A stretch of DNA of 64,000 nucleotides from Microbacterium sp. SORGH_AS_0888 (lineage in GTDB: Bacteria; Actinomycetota; Actinomycetes; Actinomycetales; Microbacteriaceae), in contig NZ_JAUTAZ010000001.1 of the NCBI RefSeq assembly GCF_030818905.1, positions 1,550,001 through 1,614,000 of the forward strand, given 5' to 3'. Below the pieces are notes generated by a model. It worked only from the letters and a program-made list of their open reading frames with translations. It was not told the origin of the DNA and searched no databases. A program made the position numbers and the translations under genes. Positions 36,501 to 43,855 of the stretch are shown one piece after another; the first letter of the stretch is position 1, and each line of letters begins with the position of its first letter.

Positions 36501-38207
36501 GATGCGGCGGCGTGCGCGGCAGAGCTCGTCGAGGCGCGCCGGGCGATCCGGGTGCAGATCGCCCGCGAGACCCGGATCGCCGCGGTCGAGGATGCGGGAA
36601 GGCTGCGCGACGCGCTCGGCGCGGCGCTGCCGGTGGGGCTTCCGAACGCGTTCCTCGAGCCGACCCCCGACCCGCTGGGGGACCTGGTGGCGCGATTCGC
36701 CCGCACGCACGGTCCGTTCCCGACGGATGCGGTCGCCGACCGCTTCGGGGTCGGCATCGCCGTCGCCCGCCACGCCCTGCAGCGCCTGGAGGCGCAGGGC
36801 CGCGTCGCGAGCGGCTTCTTCCTGCCGGCGTCAGCCGCAGACGGCCCTGCTTCGCCGGCGGATGCGACCGAGTGGTGCGACAGCGAGGTGCTGCGGCGGC
36901 TGCGGATGCGCTCGCTCGCCGCGATCCGCGGCAGCGTCGAGCCCGTGCCGCCCGAGGCGTTCGCGCGGTTCCTGCCCGACTGGCAGCACGTGATGCGGCC
37001 GCTCGAGGGGGTCGACGGCGTGCTCGCCGTGGTCGAGCAGCTCGCCGGGGTGCCGGTGCCGGCGAGCGCCTGGGAGTCGCTCGTGCTCCCGGGGCGGGTG
37101 CGCGACTACGCCCCCGCGATGCTCGACGAGCTGACGGCGACGGGCGAGGTGCTCTGGTCCGGGCACGGCGCGCTTCCCGGCCGTGACGGCTGGATCGCGC
37201 TGCACCCGGCGGATGCCGCGAGCCTCACCCTCCTCCCGCCGTCGGACGAGGTGGCCTCCGGCTCGCTCGACGCCCAGCTGCTGGCCGCCCTCGCGCAGGG
37301 CGGGGCGTACTTCGCCGGTCAGTTGCGCGAGGCGACCGGCGCGGCGAACGAGCAGGAGGTGCTCGACGCCCTGTGGCGGCTCACGTGGACGAGCCGCGTC
37401 ACCAACGACACGTTCGCCCCGGTGCGGGGGCTGCTCTCGGGCGGGTCGCAGGCGCATCGGTCCGTGCGTCGCGCGCCCCGCGCGCGGGTGTTCCGCGGAC
37501 AGTCGCTGCCGCGTCCTGCCGCACCGCCCCGCCCGACGGGCGCCGGGGGCCGCTGGTCGCTGCTGCCGCAGGCCGAGTCCGAGCCGACCCTGCGAGCCAC
37601 CGCATCCGCGAGTCTGCTGTTGGACCGCTACGGCGTCGTGACGCGGGGCAGCGTGCAGAACGAGGGCGTGCCCGGCGGGTTCGCCCAGGCGTACCGGGTG
37701 CTCGCGGGCTTCGAGCAGGCGGGGCACTGCCGCCGGGGTTACGTGATCGAGAAGCTGGGCGCGGCACAGTTCGCGGCCTCGGCGACGGTCGATCGGCTGC
37801 GTACCTTCGCCTCCGTCGCCGATCCCCCGCCGTTGGCCGCCCTCACACTCGCCGCGACCGACCCGGCGAACCCCTACGGCGCCGCCCTGCCGTGGCCGGG
37901 CCTGGACGCCGTCTCGCACCGTCCGGGCCGGAAGGCCGGTGCGCTGGTGGTGCTCGTCGACGGCGCGCTCGCCCTCTACCTCGAGCGAGGCGGCAAGACC
38001 GCGCTGCTGTTCACCGACGATCGGGATGTCGCGACCGCCGCGGCGGCATCGCTCGCCGAGACGTCGCGGACGCGACGGCTCGAGACCCTCACGATCGAGC
38101 AGGTGAACGGCGAGCTCGTGTTCGGATCCGCGCTGGCGGGACCGCTGCGCGAGGCGGGGTTCGTCGAGTCGCCGCGGGGCCTCACGATGCGACGGGCGCG
38201 CCCGTGA
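33590..38207 (+). pseudogene. lhr: ATP-dependent helicase Lhr (long form), frameshifted
   Basis: Large superfamily 2 helicase of the Lhr/lhr-Core family, about 1,530 residues if repaired. Walker A APTGSGKTLSAFLWAIDR is in the first frame. The DEVH box (IVDEVHAVAATKRGAH), motif III (GLSATVRP) and motif VI (QRIGRAGHQVGE) are in the second. From 33590 the frame runs to SGDTPAA (about 34016) and is then lost; the correct sequence DRRRLLADPPDILITTPES continues one base later, and reads to 38207. One extra C in the CCC at 34017-34019 explains it. This is a sequencing error or a recent inactivation; the second part is intact to the end and shows no decay. In mycobacteria Lhr takes part in DNA repair and is induced by mitomycin C. 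GTG at 33590 is supported by CATGAT six bases upstream. Confidence 0.88.
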
Positions 38208-38300
38208 GAGACGCAGCCGGCGCTCACCTGCCGCGCGATGCGGGCGCTCCGGCGAGCGGCAGCCGCGCACGGCGACCGCGCGAGACGGCGGGGGGCGGCC

Positions 38301-39074
38301 GTGCCCGAGGGTGACACCGTGTTCCGGGCGGCGCGGCGTCTCGACGAGGCGCTCGCGGGCGACGAGGTCGTGCGGTTCGACCTGCGCGTGCCGCACGTCG
38401 CGACATCCGATCTGCGCGGCGAGTCGGTGCGCGGCTGTGTGCCGCGGGGCAAGCACCTGCTGCTGCGGATCGGCGAGTGGACGCTGCACTCGCACCTCAA
38501 GATGGAAGGCGAGTGGCACGTCTACACGACGTCGCAGCGGTGGCGGCGCCCCGCCTTCCAGGCGCGGGCGATCGTCGGGACGGCCGGGCGCACGGCGGTC
38601 GGCTTCGATCTCGCGATGGTCGACCTGGTGCCCACCGCCGGCGAGGACGCGCTGGTGGGGCATCTGGGTCCCGACCTGCTCGGGCCCGACTGGGATGCCG
38701 CACGCGCGGCCGAGAACCTCTCGCGCGACGAGCGGCCCGTGCACGTCGCGCTCCTGGACCAGCGCAACCTCGCCGGGCTCGGCAACGAGTACGCGAACGA
38801 GCTGCTGTTCGTCCGCGGGGTGCTGCCGACCCGACCCGCGACCGAGGTGGAGGCCGCGGGACTGGTCGAGACCGCGTCGCGCATGATCCGGGCCAACGTG
38901 GACCGCGTGCCACGAACCTTCACCGGCGACACACGCCCCGGCCGGACGACCTGGGTGTACGGACGGGAGCGGCGGCCGTGCCGACGCTGCGGGACCCCGG
39001 TCCGTTCCGGCCGGCTCGGAGCCGATCCGACCCGCGAACGCAACGTCTTCTGGTGCCCCACGTGTCAGCACTGA
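38301..39074 (+). CDS. Fpg/Nei-family DNA glycosylase (Nei2/endonuclease VIII-like)
   Basis: DNA repair glycosylase/AP-lyase of 257 residues that removes oxidised bases. The mature N-terminus PEGDTVFRAARRL gives catalytic Pro2 and Glu3, which fixes the GTG start at 38301. Lys in PRGKHLLL is the DNA-binding lysine, the H2TH region is LLDQRNLAGLGNEYANELL, and the C-terminal zinc finger has two CxxC pairs (CRRCG and CPTC). PEGDTVF resembles Nei rather than Fpg (PELPEV). It lies 93 bases downstream of lhr on the same strand; co-occurrence of lhr and nei in actinobacteria suggests a shared repair role. A hairpin follows. Confidence 0.92.
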   Translation: MPEGDTVFRAARRLDEALAGDEVVRFDLRVPHVATSDLRGESVRGCVPRGKHLLLRIGEWTLHSHLKMEGEWHVYTTSQRWRRPAFQARAIVGTAGRTAVGFDLAMVDLVPTAGEDALVGHLGPDLLGPDWDAARAAENLSRDERPVHVALLDQRNLAGLGNEYANELLFVRGVLPTRPATEVEAAGLVETASRMIRANVDRVPRTFTGDTRPGRTTWVYGRERRPCRRCGTPVRSGRLGADPTRERNVFWCPTCQH

Positions 39075-39082
39075 CGCCCCTC

Positions 39083-39106
39083 TCCCGTGTAAGCGCGTGC
39101 ACGGGA
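39083..39106 (+). terminator. Terminator hairpin after the glycosylase gene
   Basis: TCCCGTG (39083-39089) and CACGGGA (39100-39106) form a 7-base stem 8 bases after the stop codon. Confidence 0.6.
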
Positions 39107-39169
39107 ATGAATCCGTGGCCCGCGAGGTTCTCTCAGTGCTCAGCGTCATCAACGCTGTAGGAGGGAATC

Positions 39170-39577
39170 GTGGGCAAGAACTACGTCGACATCGAGAACG
39201 ACCGCGGCGAGACGCTGCGGTACCGCAAGCACGTCAACGGCCGCGGCTTGATCGCGAACGGCGCCAAGGTGCACCCCTCGGCGATCGTCGAGGCGGGAGC
39301 CTATGTCGAACCGGGCGTGCAGATCGCCGCCGACGCGTACGTCGGCAGCGGCGCCTGGATCGAGAGCGACGTCGTCATCGGCCCCAAGGTGCGGATCGCC
39401 CCGCACGCCCACATCGGCCCCAAGGCCCAGGTCGGCGCGGGCGCCACGATCGGTGTGCGCACGCAGATCGGGATGGGCGCGAGCGTCGCAGGCGGGTCGC
39501 TGATCGGCGACGACCAGACGATCCGCGACGGCGAGCGCGTCGCGACCGACCAGCGCGGGTTCCGTCTGGCCGCCTGA
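39170..39577 (+). CDS. Small left-handed beta-helix (hexapeptide-repeat) protein
   Basis: A 135-residue protein built of imperfect hexapeptide turns: VHPSAIVEAGAYVEPGVQIA, then AYVGSGAWIESDVVIGPKVR, and so on to GMGASVAGGSLI, about 14 turns, the pattern of LbH acyltransferases and carbonic-anhydrase-like proteins. It has no acceptor-site insert loop and no catalytic His motif that I can identify. Many such short proteins trimerise; a structural or acetyltransferase-like role remains open. The GTG at 39170 follows GGAGGGA. It stands alone between two hairpins. Confidence 0.72.
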   Translation: MGKNYVDIENDRGETLRYRKHVNGRGLIANGAKVHPSAIVEAGAYVEPGVQIAADAYVGSGAWIESDVVIGPKVRIAPHAHIGPKAQVGAGATIGVRTQIGMGASVAGGSLIGDDQTIRDGERVATDQRGFRLAA

Positions 39578-39578
39578 C

Positions 39579-39608
39579 GCCCGCGGGGTACGCCCGTCAT
39601 CCGCGGGC
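39579..39608 (+). terminator. Terminator hairpin after the beta-helix gene
   Basis: GCCCGCGG (39579-39586) pairs with CCGCGGGC (39601-39608) across a 14-base loop, directly after the stop codon. Confidence 0.65.
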
Positions 39609-39669
39609 GCCACGGCACGGTGCACGACCGGCGCGGCGGACCTGCCGCACCGGCGGGACGCGCAGCAGG

Positions 39670-39675
39670 TACGGT
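39670..39675 (+). promoter_or_regulatory. -10 element TACGGT before the MTEATE leader ORF
   Basis: TACGGT ends exactly six bases before the ATG at 39682, which starts a six-codon ORF. This places the predicted transcription start on that ATG. Confidence 0.5.
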
Positions 39676-39681
39676 AGCGGG

Positions 39682-39702
39682 ATGACGGAGGCGACCGAGT
39701 GA
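39682..39702 (+). CDS. Six-codon leader ORF (MTEATE) coupled to the next gene
   Basis: A tiny ORF of six codons: ATG ACG GAG GCG ACC GAG TGA. Its stop overlaps the GTG of the next gene at 39699 (GTGA), and GGAGG inside it is the ribosome site of that GTG. With TACGGT six bases upstream it looks like a leaderless leader peptide whose translation feeds the main gene. Not known to be expressed. Confidence 0.45.
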   Translation: MTEATE

Positions 39703-40478
39703 GCGGACGGGGGCGGGCCGCGTCGGGCGGTCGCAACACCCCACGGCGAGACGCCGCACGAAACAGTGGCGTCCCCCGCAGAGACGCCGGCAAGAAGACG
39801 CGGAAGGACACCGCCCCGCGCAGCGGCCATGCGCCGCGGCGCGACGCCGCGGCGGCCGCTTCCACCGAGTCGGTCCACGCACCCCTCGGTCCCTTCCGGC
39901 TCGGCGCGATCCCGGGAGCGACCCCGGGCAAGTGGATCGACACGTGGACCGAGCGGATGCCGCACAACCCCCTCGAGCTCGTCCCGCTCGAGGTCGCGGG
40001 ACAACGGACGGCGCTGGATGCCGGGGAGGTCGATGCGGCACTGGTCCGCCTCCCCCTGGACCGCGACGGCCTGCATGTCATCCCGCTCTACGAGGAGGTG
40101 CCGGTCGTCGTGTGCGCCTCCGAGTCGCACCTCACGGCGGCGGACGAGCTCACCACGGCCGACCTCGTCGGGGAGGTGCGGATCGTCCCGGCCGACGACG
40201 TCCTCGATCTCGATGTGCCCGGCACGCTCGCACCCGTGTTCGACGCGCCGGAGACCACGGCCGACGCGATCGCGACGGTCGCGGCGGGCGTGGGGATCGT
40301 GGTCGTTCCGATGTCGCTCGCGCGGCTCCATCACCGCAAGGACGCCGCGTTCCGCCCCCTCCTCGACGTCCCGCTCTCGCCCGTCGCCCTGGCCTGGGTC
40401 GCGAGCGGCACGACGCCGCTCGTGGACACCTTCGTCGGGATCGTCCGGGGTCGCACCGCGCACTCGTCCCGCGGCTGA
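39699..40478 (+). CDS. LysR effector-domain protein without an HTH
   Basis: A 259-residue protein. Residues 1-65 are a basic, low-complexity tail with three PRRDAA/PRRDAG units. Residues 65-245 resemble the periplasmic-binding-like effector domain of LysR regulators (FRLGAIPGATPGKWIDTWTE, EVDAALVRLPLDRDGLHVIP, VAAGVGIVVVPMSLARLHH). There is no N-terminal winged helix, so if it binds DNA it must do so through the basic tail or a partner. Such proteins are common in Microbacteriaceae, in my memory, with unknown function. GTG at 39699 has GGAGGCGA upstream and a coupled six-codon ORF. Confidence 0.72.
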   Translation: MSGRGRAASGGRNTPRRDAARNSGVPRRDAGKKTRKDTAPRSGHAPRRDAAAAASTESVHAPLGPFRLGAIPGATPGKWIDTWTERMPHNPLELVPLEVAGQRTALDAGEVDAALVRLPLDRDGLHVIPLYEEVPVVVCASESHLTAADELTTADLVGEVRIVPADDVLDLDVPGTLAPVFDAPETTADAIATVAAGVGIVVVPMSLARLHHRKDAAFRPLLDVPLSPVALAWVASGTTPLVDTFVGIVRGRTAHSSRG

Positions 40479-40480
40479 CC

Positions 40481-40523
40481 GGCACGACCCGCACCGCGCG
40501 GGTCGCGCCGCGCGGGTCGTGCC
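40481..40523 (+). terminator. Terminator hairpin after the LysR-like gene
   Basis: GGCACGACCCGC (40481-40492) and GCGGGTCGTGCC (40512-40523) form a perfect 12-base stem just after the stop codon at 40478. Confidence 0.75.
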
Positions 40524-40541
40524 CGCTCACGGGCACGGAAA

Positions 40542-40547
40542 TAGACT
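40542..40547 (+). promoter_or_regulatory. -10 element TAGACT before the amidotransferase gene
   Basis: TAGACT is seven bases before the ATG at 40555, with no ribosome site; a leaderless mRNA is likely. Confidence 0.5.
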
Positions 40548-40554
40548 GGCCCCT

Positions 40555-41289
40555 ATGCACTCGCGGCCGCTCCTCTACGTCTGCGCGCGGCCGCAACAGG
40601 ATGCCGCCGCGGGCGAGTACGCGTCGTTCCGCGCCGCGACGGGCCTGGACGAGCACACGCTGCACCGGCACGATCTCGTCCGCGACCCGCTGCCCGACGA
40701 CGCGCTCGAGCGCTACGCGGGGTTCATGACCGGCGGCAGCCCCTTCAACGTGACGGATCCGGAGCCGTCCGAGGCTCAGGTCCGGCTCGAGCACGACCTG
40801 GAGCGCATCGCCGCCGCGGCGGCCGCCGGGACGACGGCGGCGCTGTTCACCTGCTACGGCATCGGCGTCGTGAGCCGCATGCTCGGCGGGGCGGTCACGC
40901 AGGAGTACGCGGAGGGAACGGGGGCGGTCTCGATCACCCTCACCGCGGACGGCGCCGCCGACCCCGTCTTCGGTGTGCTGCCGCCGCGGTTCGACGCGTT
41001 CACGGCCCACAAGGAGGGGACCTCCGCGCTGCCGCCGGGGGCGGTCCTGCTGGCCGAGAACCCCGCCTGCCCGGTGCAGGGCTACCGGGTCGGCGACCGG
41101 CTGTACACGACGCAGTTCCACCCCGAGCTCGCGCCCGCGGACTTCGTCGCGCGGATGCGGATCTATCGGGATGCCGGCTACTTCGACCCGTCGGAGTTCG
41201 AGCCGCTGTCGGTCGCCGTGCTGGCGGCGCCGGTCACGCAGCCCGCGCGACTGCTGCGCGCGTTCGCGAGCCGCTGCCGAGCCGCCTGA
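40555..41289 (+). CDS. Class I glutamine amidotransferase (GuaA-subdomain-like)
   Basis: A 244-residue stand-alone glutaminase domain. The nucleophile C100 is in ALFTCYGIGVVSRML; His189 and Glu191 are in TTQFHPELAP. The fold and MTGGSPFNVTDPEP resemble the GMP synthase-like or gamma-glutamyl hydrolase branch. Its ammonia acceptor is not encoded nearby, so the real reaction (transfer or hydrolysis of a gamma-glutamyl compound) is unknown. Its 3' end overlaps the convergent TspO gene by 56 bases. The start follows a TAGACT element by seven bases. Confidence 0.87.
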   Translation: MHSRPLLYVCARPQQDAAAGEYASFRAATGLDEHTLHRHDLVRDPLPDDALERYAGFMTGGSPFNVTDPEPSEAQVRLEHDLERIAAAAAAGTTAALFTCYGIGVVSRMLGGAVTQEYAEGTGAVSITLTADGAADPVFGVLPPRFDAFTAHKEGTSALPPGAVLLAENPACPVQGYRVGDRLYTTQFHPELAPADFVARMRIYRDAGYFDPSEFEPLSVAVLAAPVTQPARLLRAFASRCRAA

Positions 41290-42049
41290 CGATCGCCGTC
41301 CCCAGAACGAGGGCCGCGACGACGAGGGCAGCGATGCCCACCGACACGCTGCGCGGCTCGTCCGCGAGACGTCCGACGGCGAGCCAGGTCAGCCCCCAGG
41401 CCAGTGCGAGCGCGGGGGCGATGCGCCCGCCGCCGACCGAGACCAGGCCGCATCCGATCACGGCGACGACCACGAGCACCGCGATCGCCCACACCTGGGC
41501 GGCGCCGGCCTCCACGGGCGGCAGGATGCGGGTGAGCCAGGCGGTCGCGTTGGCGATCGTCGCAAGGGTCACCCACCCGAGGTGCAGGCCCGTGACGCCG
41601 TCGACGAGCATCCGGTCGGCGACGGCGCGGCCGGGCGTGCTTACGGTCCTCCGGTAGATCCGGCACAGCACGACGAGCAGAAGCGCGATCACGAGCACCG
41701 TGAGCGGGAGGGTGAGGAACTGCGCGGTGACGAGCCAGAGGCCGTTGAGCACCTCGCTGAGGGCTATCCACCAGCCGAGCGTCCGCTGGCGCGCATCCGA
41801 CCGGCGGCCGGGAAGGGCCTGCCAGACCGCGTAGGCGATGAGTCCCAGATAGACGAGCGACCAGATCGAGAACGCCGGCCCGGCGGGCGCGAGGTAGGTC
41901 GCGTCGGCGGCGAGCGCGCCGTCCTGCAGATCCTGAACGGGGGTCCCGCCGAGGACGCCGGCTCCGACCATCGCGGCGACGAGCATGAACCCGGTCGCCG
42001 CGATCACGACGATCTGGCGGAGGAGGTCACGAGAGGATGCGGCGGCCAT
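41234..42049 (-). CDS. Tryptophan-rich sensory protein (TspO/MBR-like) membrane protein
   Basis: A 271-residue membrane protein with about eight hydrophobic segments. It is longer than the 160-residue TspO core, but PAFSIWSLVYLGLIAYAVWQ, then WWIALSEVLNGLWLVTAQF and LHLGWVTLATIANATAWL match the W-rich helices of the TspO/MBR group, as in the long actinobacterial and plant forms. TspO binds porphyrins and other hydrophobic molecules; in bacteria it affects tetrapyrrole balance. The ATG at 42049 follows a TAGCGT element by six bases. The stop lies inside the convergent amidotransferase gene (56-base overlap). Confidence 0.8.
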   Translation of the reverse strand: MAAASSRDLLRQIVVIAATGFMLVAAMVGAGVLGGTPVQDLQDGALAADATYLAPAGPAFSIWSLVYLGLIAYAVWQALPGRRSDARQRTLGWWIALSEVLNGLWLVTAQFLTLPLTVLVIALLLVVLCRIYRRTVSTPGRAVADRMLVDGVTGLHLGWVTLATIANATAWLTRILPPVEAGAAQVWAIAVLVVVAVIGCGLVSVGGGRIAPALALAWGLTWLAVGRLADEPRSVSVGIAALVVAALVLGTAIVRRLGSGSRTRAAVARAA

Positions 42050-42055
42050 GCCGTC

Positions 42056-42061
42056 ACGCTA
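42056..42061 (-). promoter_or_regulatory. -10 element TAGCGT before the TspO-like gene
   Basis: TAGCGT on the minus strand is six bases from the ATG at 42049. Confidence 0.5.
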
Positions 42062-42102
42062 CGTGCGCGCCCCCGCGGGAGCACGGGGTTGACAGCGCGA
42101 CC

Positions 42103-42145
42103 GGCCACGACACGCGGAGCTCGTCCGCATCCGCGTGTCGTGGCC
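42103..42145. terminator. Strong hairpin after the IPNS-like oxygenase gene
   Basis: GGCCACGACACGCGGA (42103-42118) and its exact complement (42130-42145) form a 16-base stem with an 11-base loop, just after the stop at 42153 (minus strand). Confidence 0.8.
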
Positions 42146-42152
42146 GCGGCGG

Positions 42153-43199
42153 TCAGTAGCGCTGGCTGGCGAGAACCCGGGCGCTCTCGCGCTCGGCCTT
42201 CTCGTTGCGGCGACCCGCGCGGGACCCCGCGAGCTTCGCGGCGATGTGCTCGCCGACCGTGATCGGCTCGTAGAGGGCGGGATGCTCGTCGTCGATGCAC
42301 TGCGGGAGCGTCGCGATGACGGCGTCGACGTCACCGTCGTGGAAGAACGCCGCCGACCGTCGGCGCTCGATCGTGCCGTCGATGACCGGGGGCTTGACCC
42401 GGTGCAGCGTCGACATCCAGCGGTCGTTGGTGAGCCGGCCGGTGGCGTCGCCGAGGTTGATGAGAAGGGCGCCGTCGGCGGGCTGCACGTCGTTCCACGA
42501 GCCGTCCGAGCCGAGCACCTGGAGCCCGCGCACCTGGTCCGCCCACAGGATCGTGACGATGCCGTAGTCGGTGTGCTCGCCCATGCCGATCAGGTCGCCG
42601 TCCAGCCGGACGTCGGTCCCGGGCGGGAGCGCGTAGTTGTTCATGCGCAGCACGTCGAGCGAGTGCCCCGTGCGCTCGGCGAAGAAGTCGGCGGGGAGAC
42701 CGAGCGCATCGGCGAAGATGCGCGTCATGGTGCGGGCGACGCGGGAGGCCTCGGCGAAGTAGGTCTGCACCTGCGCCTCGAAGCCCGCGACATCCGGCCA
42801 GACGTTGTCCGCGTAGTCGGGCTGGGGGAGCTCCGGCGCGTCGGGGTAGTCCGCCTGGCCGGCACCGACGTTGAACGCCTCGAAGAAGTCGTTCATGCGG
42901 CTCGCCTGCTCGACCCCGAGTGAGAGGCTCAGCGACTCGGACTTGGGCGGGCTGTAGCCGCGGTTGATCTGCGGCGGCGTGCGGTACGCCTTCTTCTCCT
43001 CGAGGTCGAGGGCGAAGAATCGGTCCATCGCATCGGTGAGCCCGTGCGTGATCTCATCGGGGATGCCGTGCCCGGTGATCTGGATGAACCCGACGGTGCG
43101 GCAGGCGGCATCGATCTGCGACGCGACCGCGGCTCTGTCGGCATCCGTTCCCCGCTGCACGTAGGGGGTGATGTCGACGAGGGGTACCTGGAATGTCAT
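42153..43199 (-). CDS. Isopenicillin N synthase-like Fe(II)/2-oxoglutarate oxygenase
   Basis: A 348-residue oxygenase of the DIOX_N/2OG-FeII_Oxy family. Iron ligands H209 and D211 (GMGEHTDYGIVTIL) and H266 (WMSTLHRVKPP) are visible, and the 2-oxoglutarate anchor R-x-S is at about 280-282 (RRRSAAFFHDGD). The N-terminal half VGFIQITGHGIPDEI is typical of IPNS, flavonoid and gibberellin oxygenases. There is no biosynthetic cluster around it. AAGGAG precedes the ATG at 43199; an upstream in-frame ATG at 43250 is less likely. The AraC-type gene at 43370 is divergent, and it could control this gene. Confidence 0.87.
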   Translation of the reverse strand: MTFQVPLVDITPYVQRGTDADRAAVASQIDAACRTVGFIQITGHGIPDEITHGLTDAMDRFFALDLEEKKAYRTPPQINRGYSPPKSESLSLSLGVEQASRMNDFFEAFNVGAGQADYPDAPELPQPDYADNVWPDVAGFEAQVQTYFAEASRVARTMTRIFADALGLPADFFAERTGHSLDVLRMNNYALPPGTDVRLDGDLIGMGEHTDYGIVTILWADQVRGLQVLGSDGSWNDVQPADGALLINLGDATGRLTNDRWMSTLHRVKPPVIDGTIERRRSAAFFHDGDVDAVIATLPQCIDDEHPALYEPITVGEHIAAKLAGSRAGRRNEKAERESARVLASQRY

Positions 43200-43334
43200 G
43201 GCGACTCCTTGTGTGGGGCGTTGCGCCCGGTTCTGTGGGTGTCGCTTCATGCTTTCCCGCCGCCCGGGGGCGGCTCGCTTTCATGAGCACGGTCAGCGTA
43301 CGCCGCGACGGTTTCGGGTGGGTTACGGCGGATC

Positions 43335-43365
43335 GGGAACCTTTCGGGCGGTGCCGGACAACACA
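43335..43365 (+). promoter_or_regulatory. ECF-type promoter, copy at the AraC gene
   Basis: GGGAACC (43335-43341), 14 bases, then GGACAACACA (43356-43365), 4 bases before the ATG at 43370. Spacing is identical to the copies at 45369 and 47222, so the same sigma factor probably reads it. It would give a leaderless or almost leaderless mRNA. Confidence 0.6.
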
Positions 43366-43369
43366 GGGC

Positions 43370-43738
43370 ATGGGACATCCGCCTCCCGCCGCCCGCTCGG
43401 ACCGGCGACGCGCCCTCGCTGCGCGCGCATTCTCGATCGTCGAGCGCGAGTATGCGGAGGCGTATCCGCGGCTGTGCGTGCAGTCCGTCGCCCAGCGGCT
43501 CGGCACGACTCCCCGTCAGCTCGACCGGAGCCTGGAGCCGGGGCCGCCGCTGCGGCTCGTGATCGGGCGCGTGCGTGCCCACGCGCTGCACCGGATGCTG
43601 CTGCGCGGCGACGTCTCGGACGCGCGGTCGGCGGCGGCATCCGTGGGCTTCGCGAGCGTGTGCGAGATGCGCCGCCACTACCGCCGGGTGTTCGGAGAGT
43701 CGCCCGAGCGCCTGGCCGCCCGCCTCCGCGCGCGCTGA
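43370..43738 (+). CDS. AraC-family helix-turn-helix regulator (small)
   Basis: A 122-residue protein consisting mainly of an AraC-type DNA-binding domain. The first HTH is RLCVQSVAQRLGTTPRQLDR and the second SAAASVGFASVCEMRRHYRR, followed by the family ending VFGESPERLAARL. No effector domain is present, so it may be always active or controlled only by expression. I start at ATG 43370, directly behind an ECF-type promoter; a longer frame from ATG 43283 (151 residues) would overlap that promoter. It is divergent from the IPNS-like oxygenase gene. Confidence 0.75.
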   Translation: MGHPPPAARSDRRRALAARAFSIVEREYAEAYPRLCVQSVAQRLGTTPRQLDRSLEPGPPLRLVIGRVRAHALHRMLLRGDVSDARSAAASVGFASVCEMRRHYRRVFGESPERLAARLRAR

Positions 43739-43779
43739 GCGCTGACTCGCCCGAGCGCCCGACTCGCCCGACTCATGAC

Positions 43780-43850
43780 CGCGAGACCAGTCTGCCGCGC
43801 CGAGACCGGCGGGTTTCCCACTGGTCTCGGCGCGCGGGACTGGTCTCGCG
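43780..43850. repeat. 71-base dispersed palindrome, copy 2
   Basis: Outer arms CGCGAGACCAGTC (43780-43792) and its exact complement (43838-43850); the inner arms CCGAGACCGG and CTGGTCTCGG pair with one mismatch. It lies between the 3' ends of the AraC gene and the lipoprotein gene, five bases before the lipoprotein stop. Confidence 0.9.
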
Positions 43851-43855
43851 GGGTA

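Noticed and set aside
33981..36773. 930-codon minus-strand frame opposite lhr
   Set aside because: Mirror frame of lhr; no motif and no start signal.
42089..42094. TTGACA on the + strand as a promoter
   Set aside because: No -10 hexamer at a suitable distance, and the site runs into a terminator hairpin.
43283..43369. Longer AraC protein from ATG 43283
   Set aside because: The extra 29 codons would cover the ECF-type promoter at 43335-43365, and the added residues show no domain character; ATG 43370 fits the promoter better, though the long form is not excluded.
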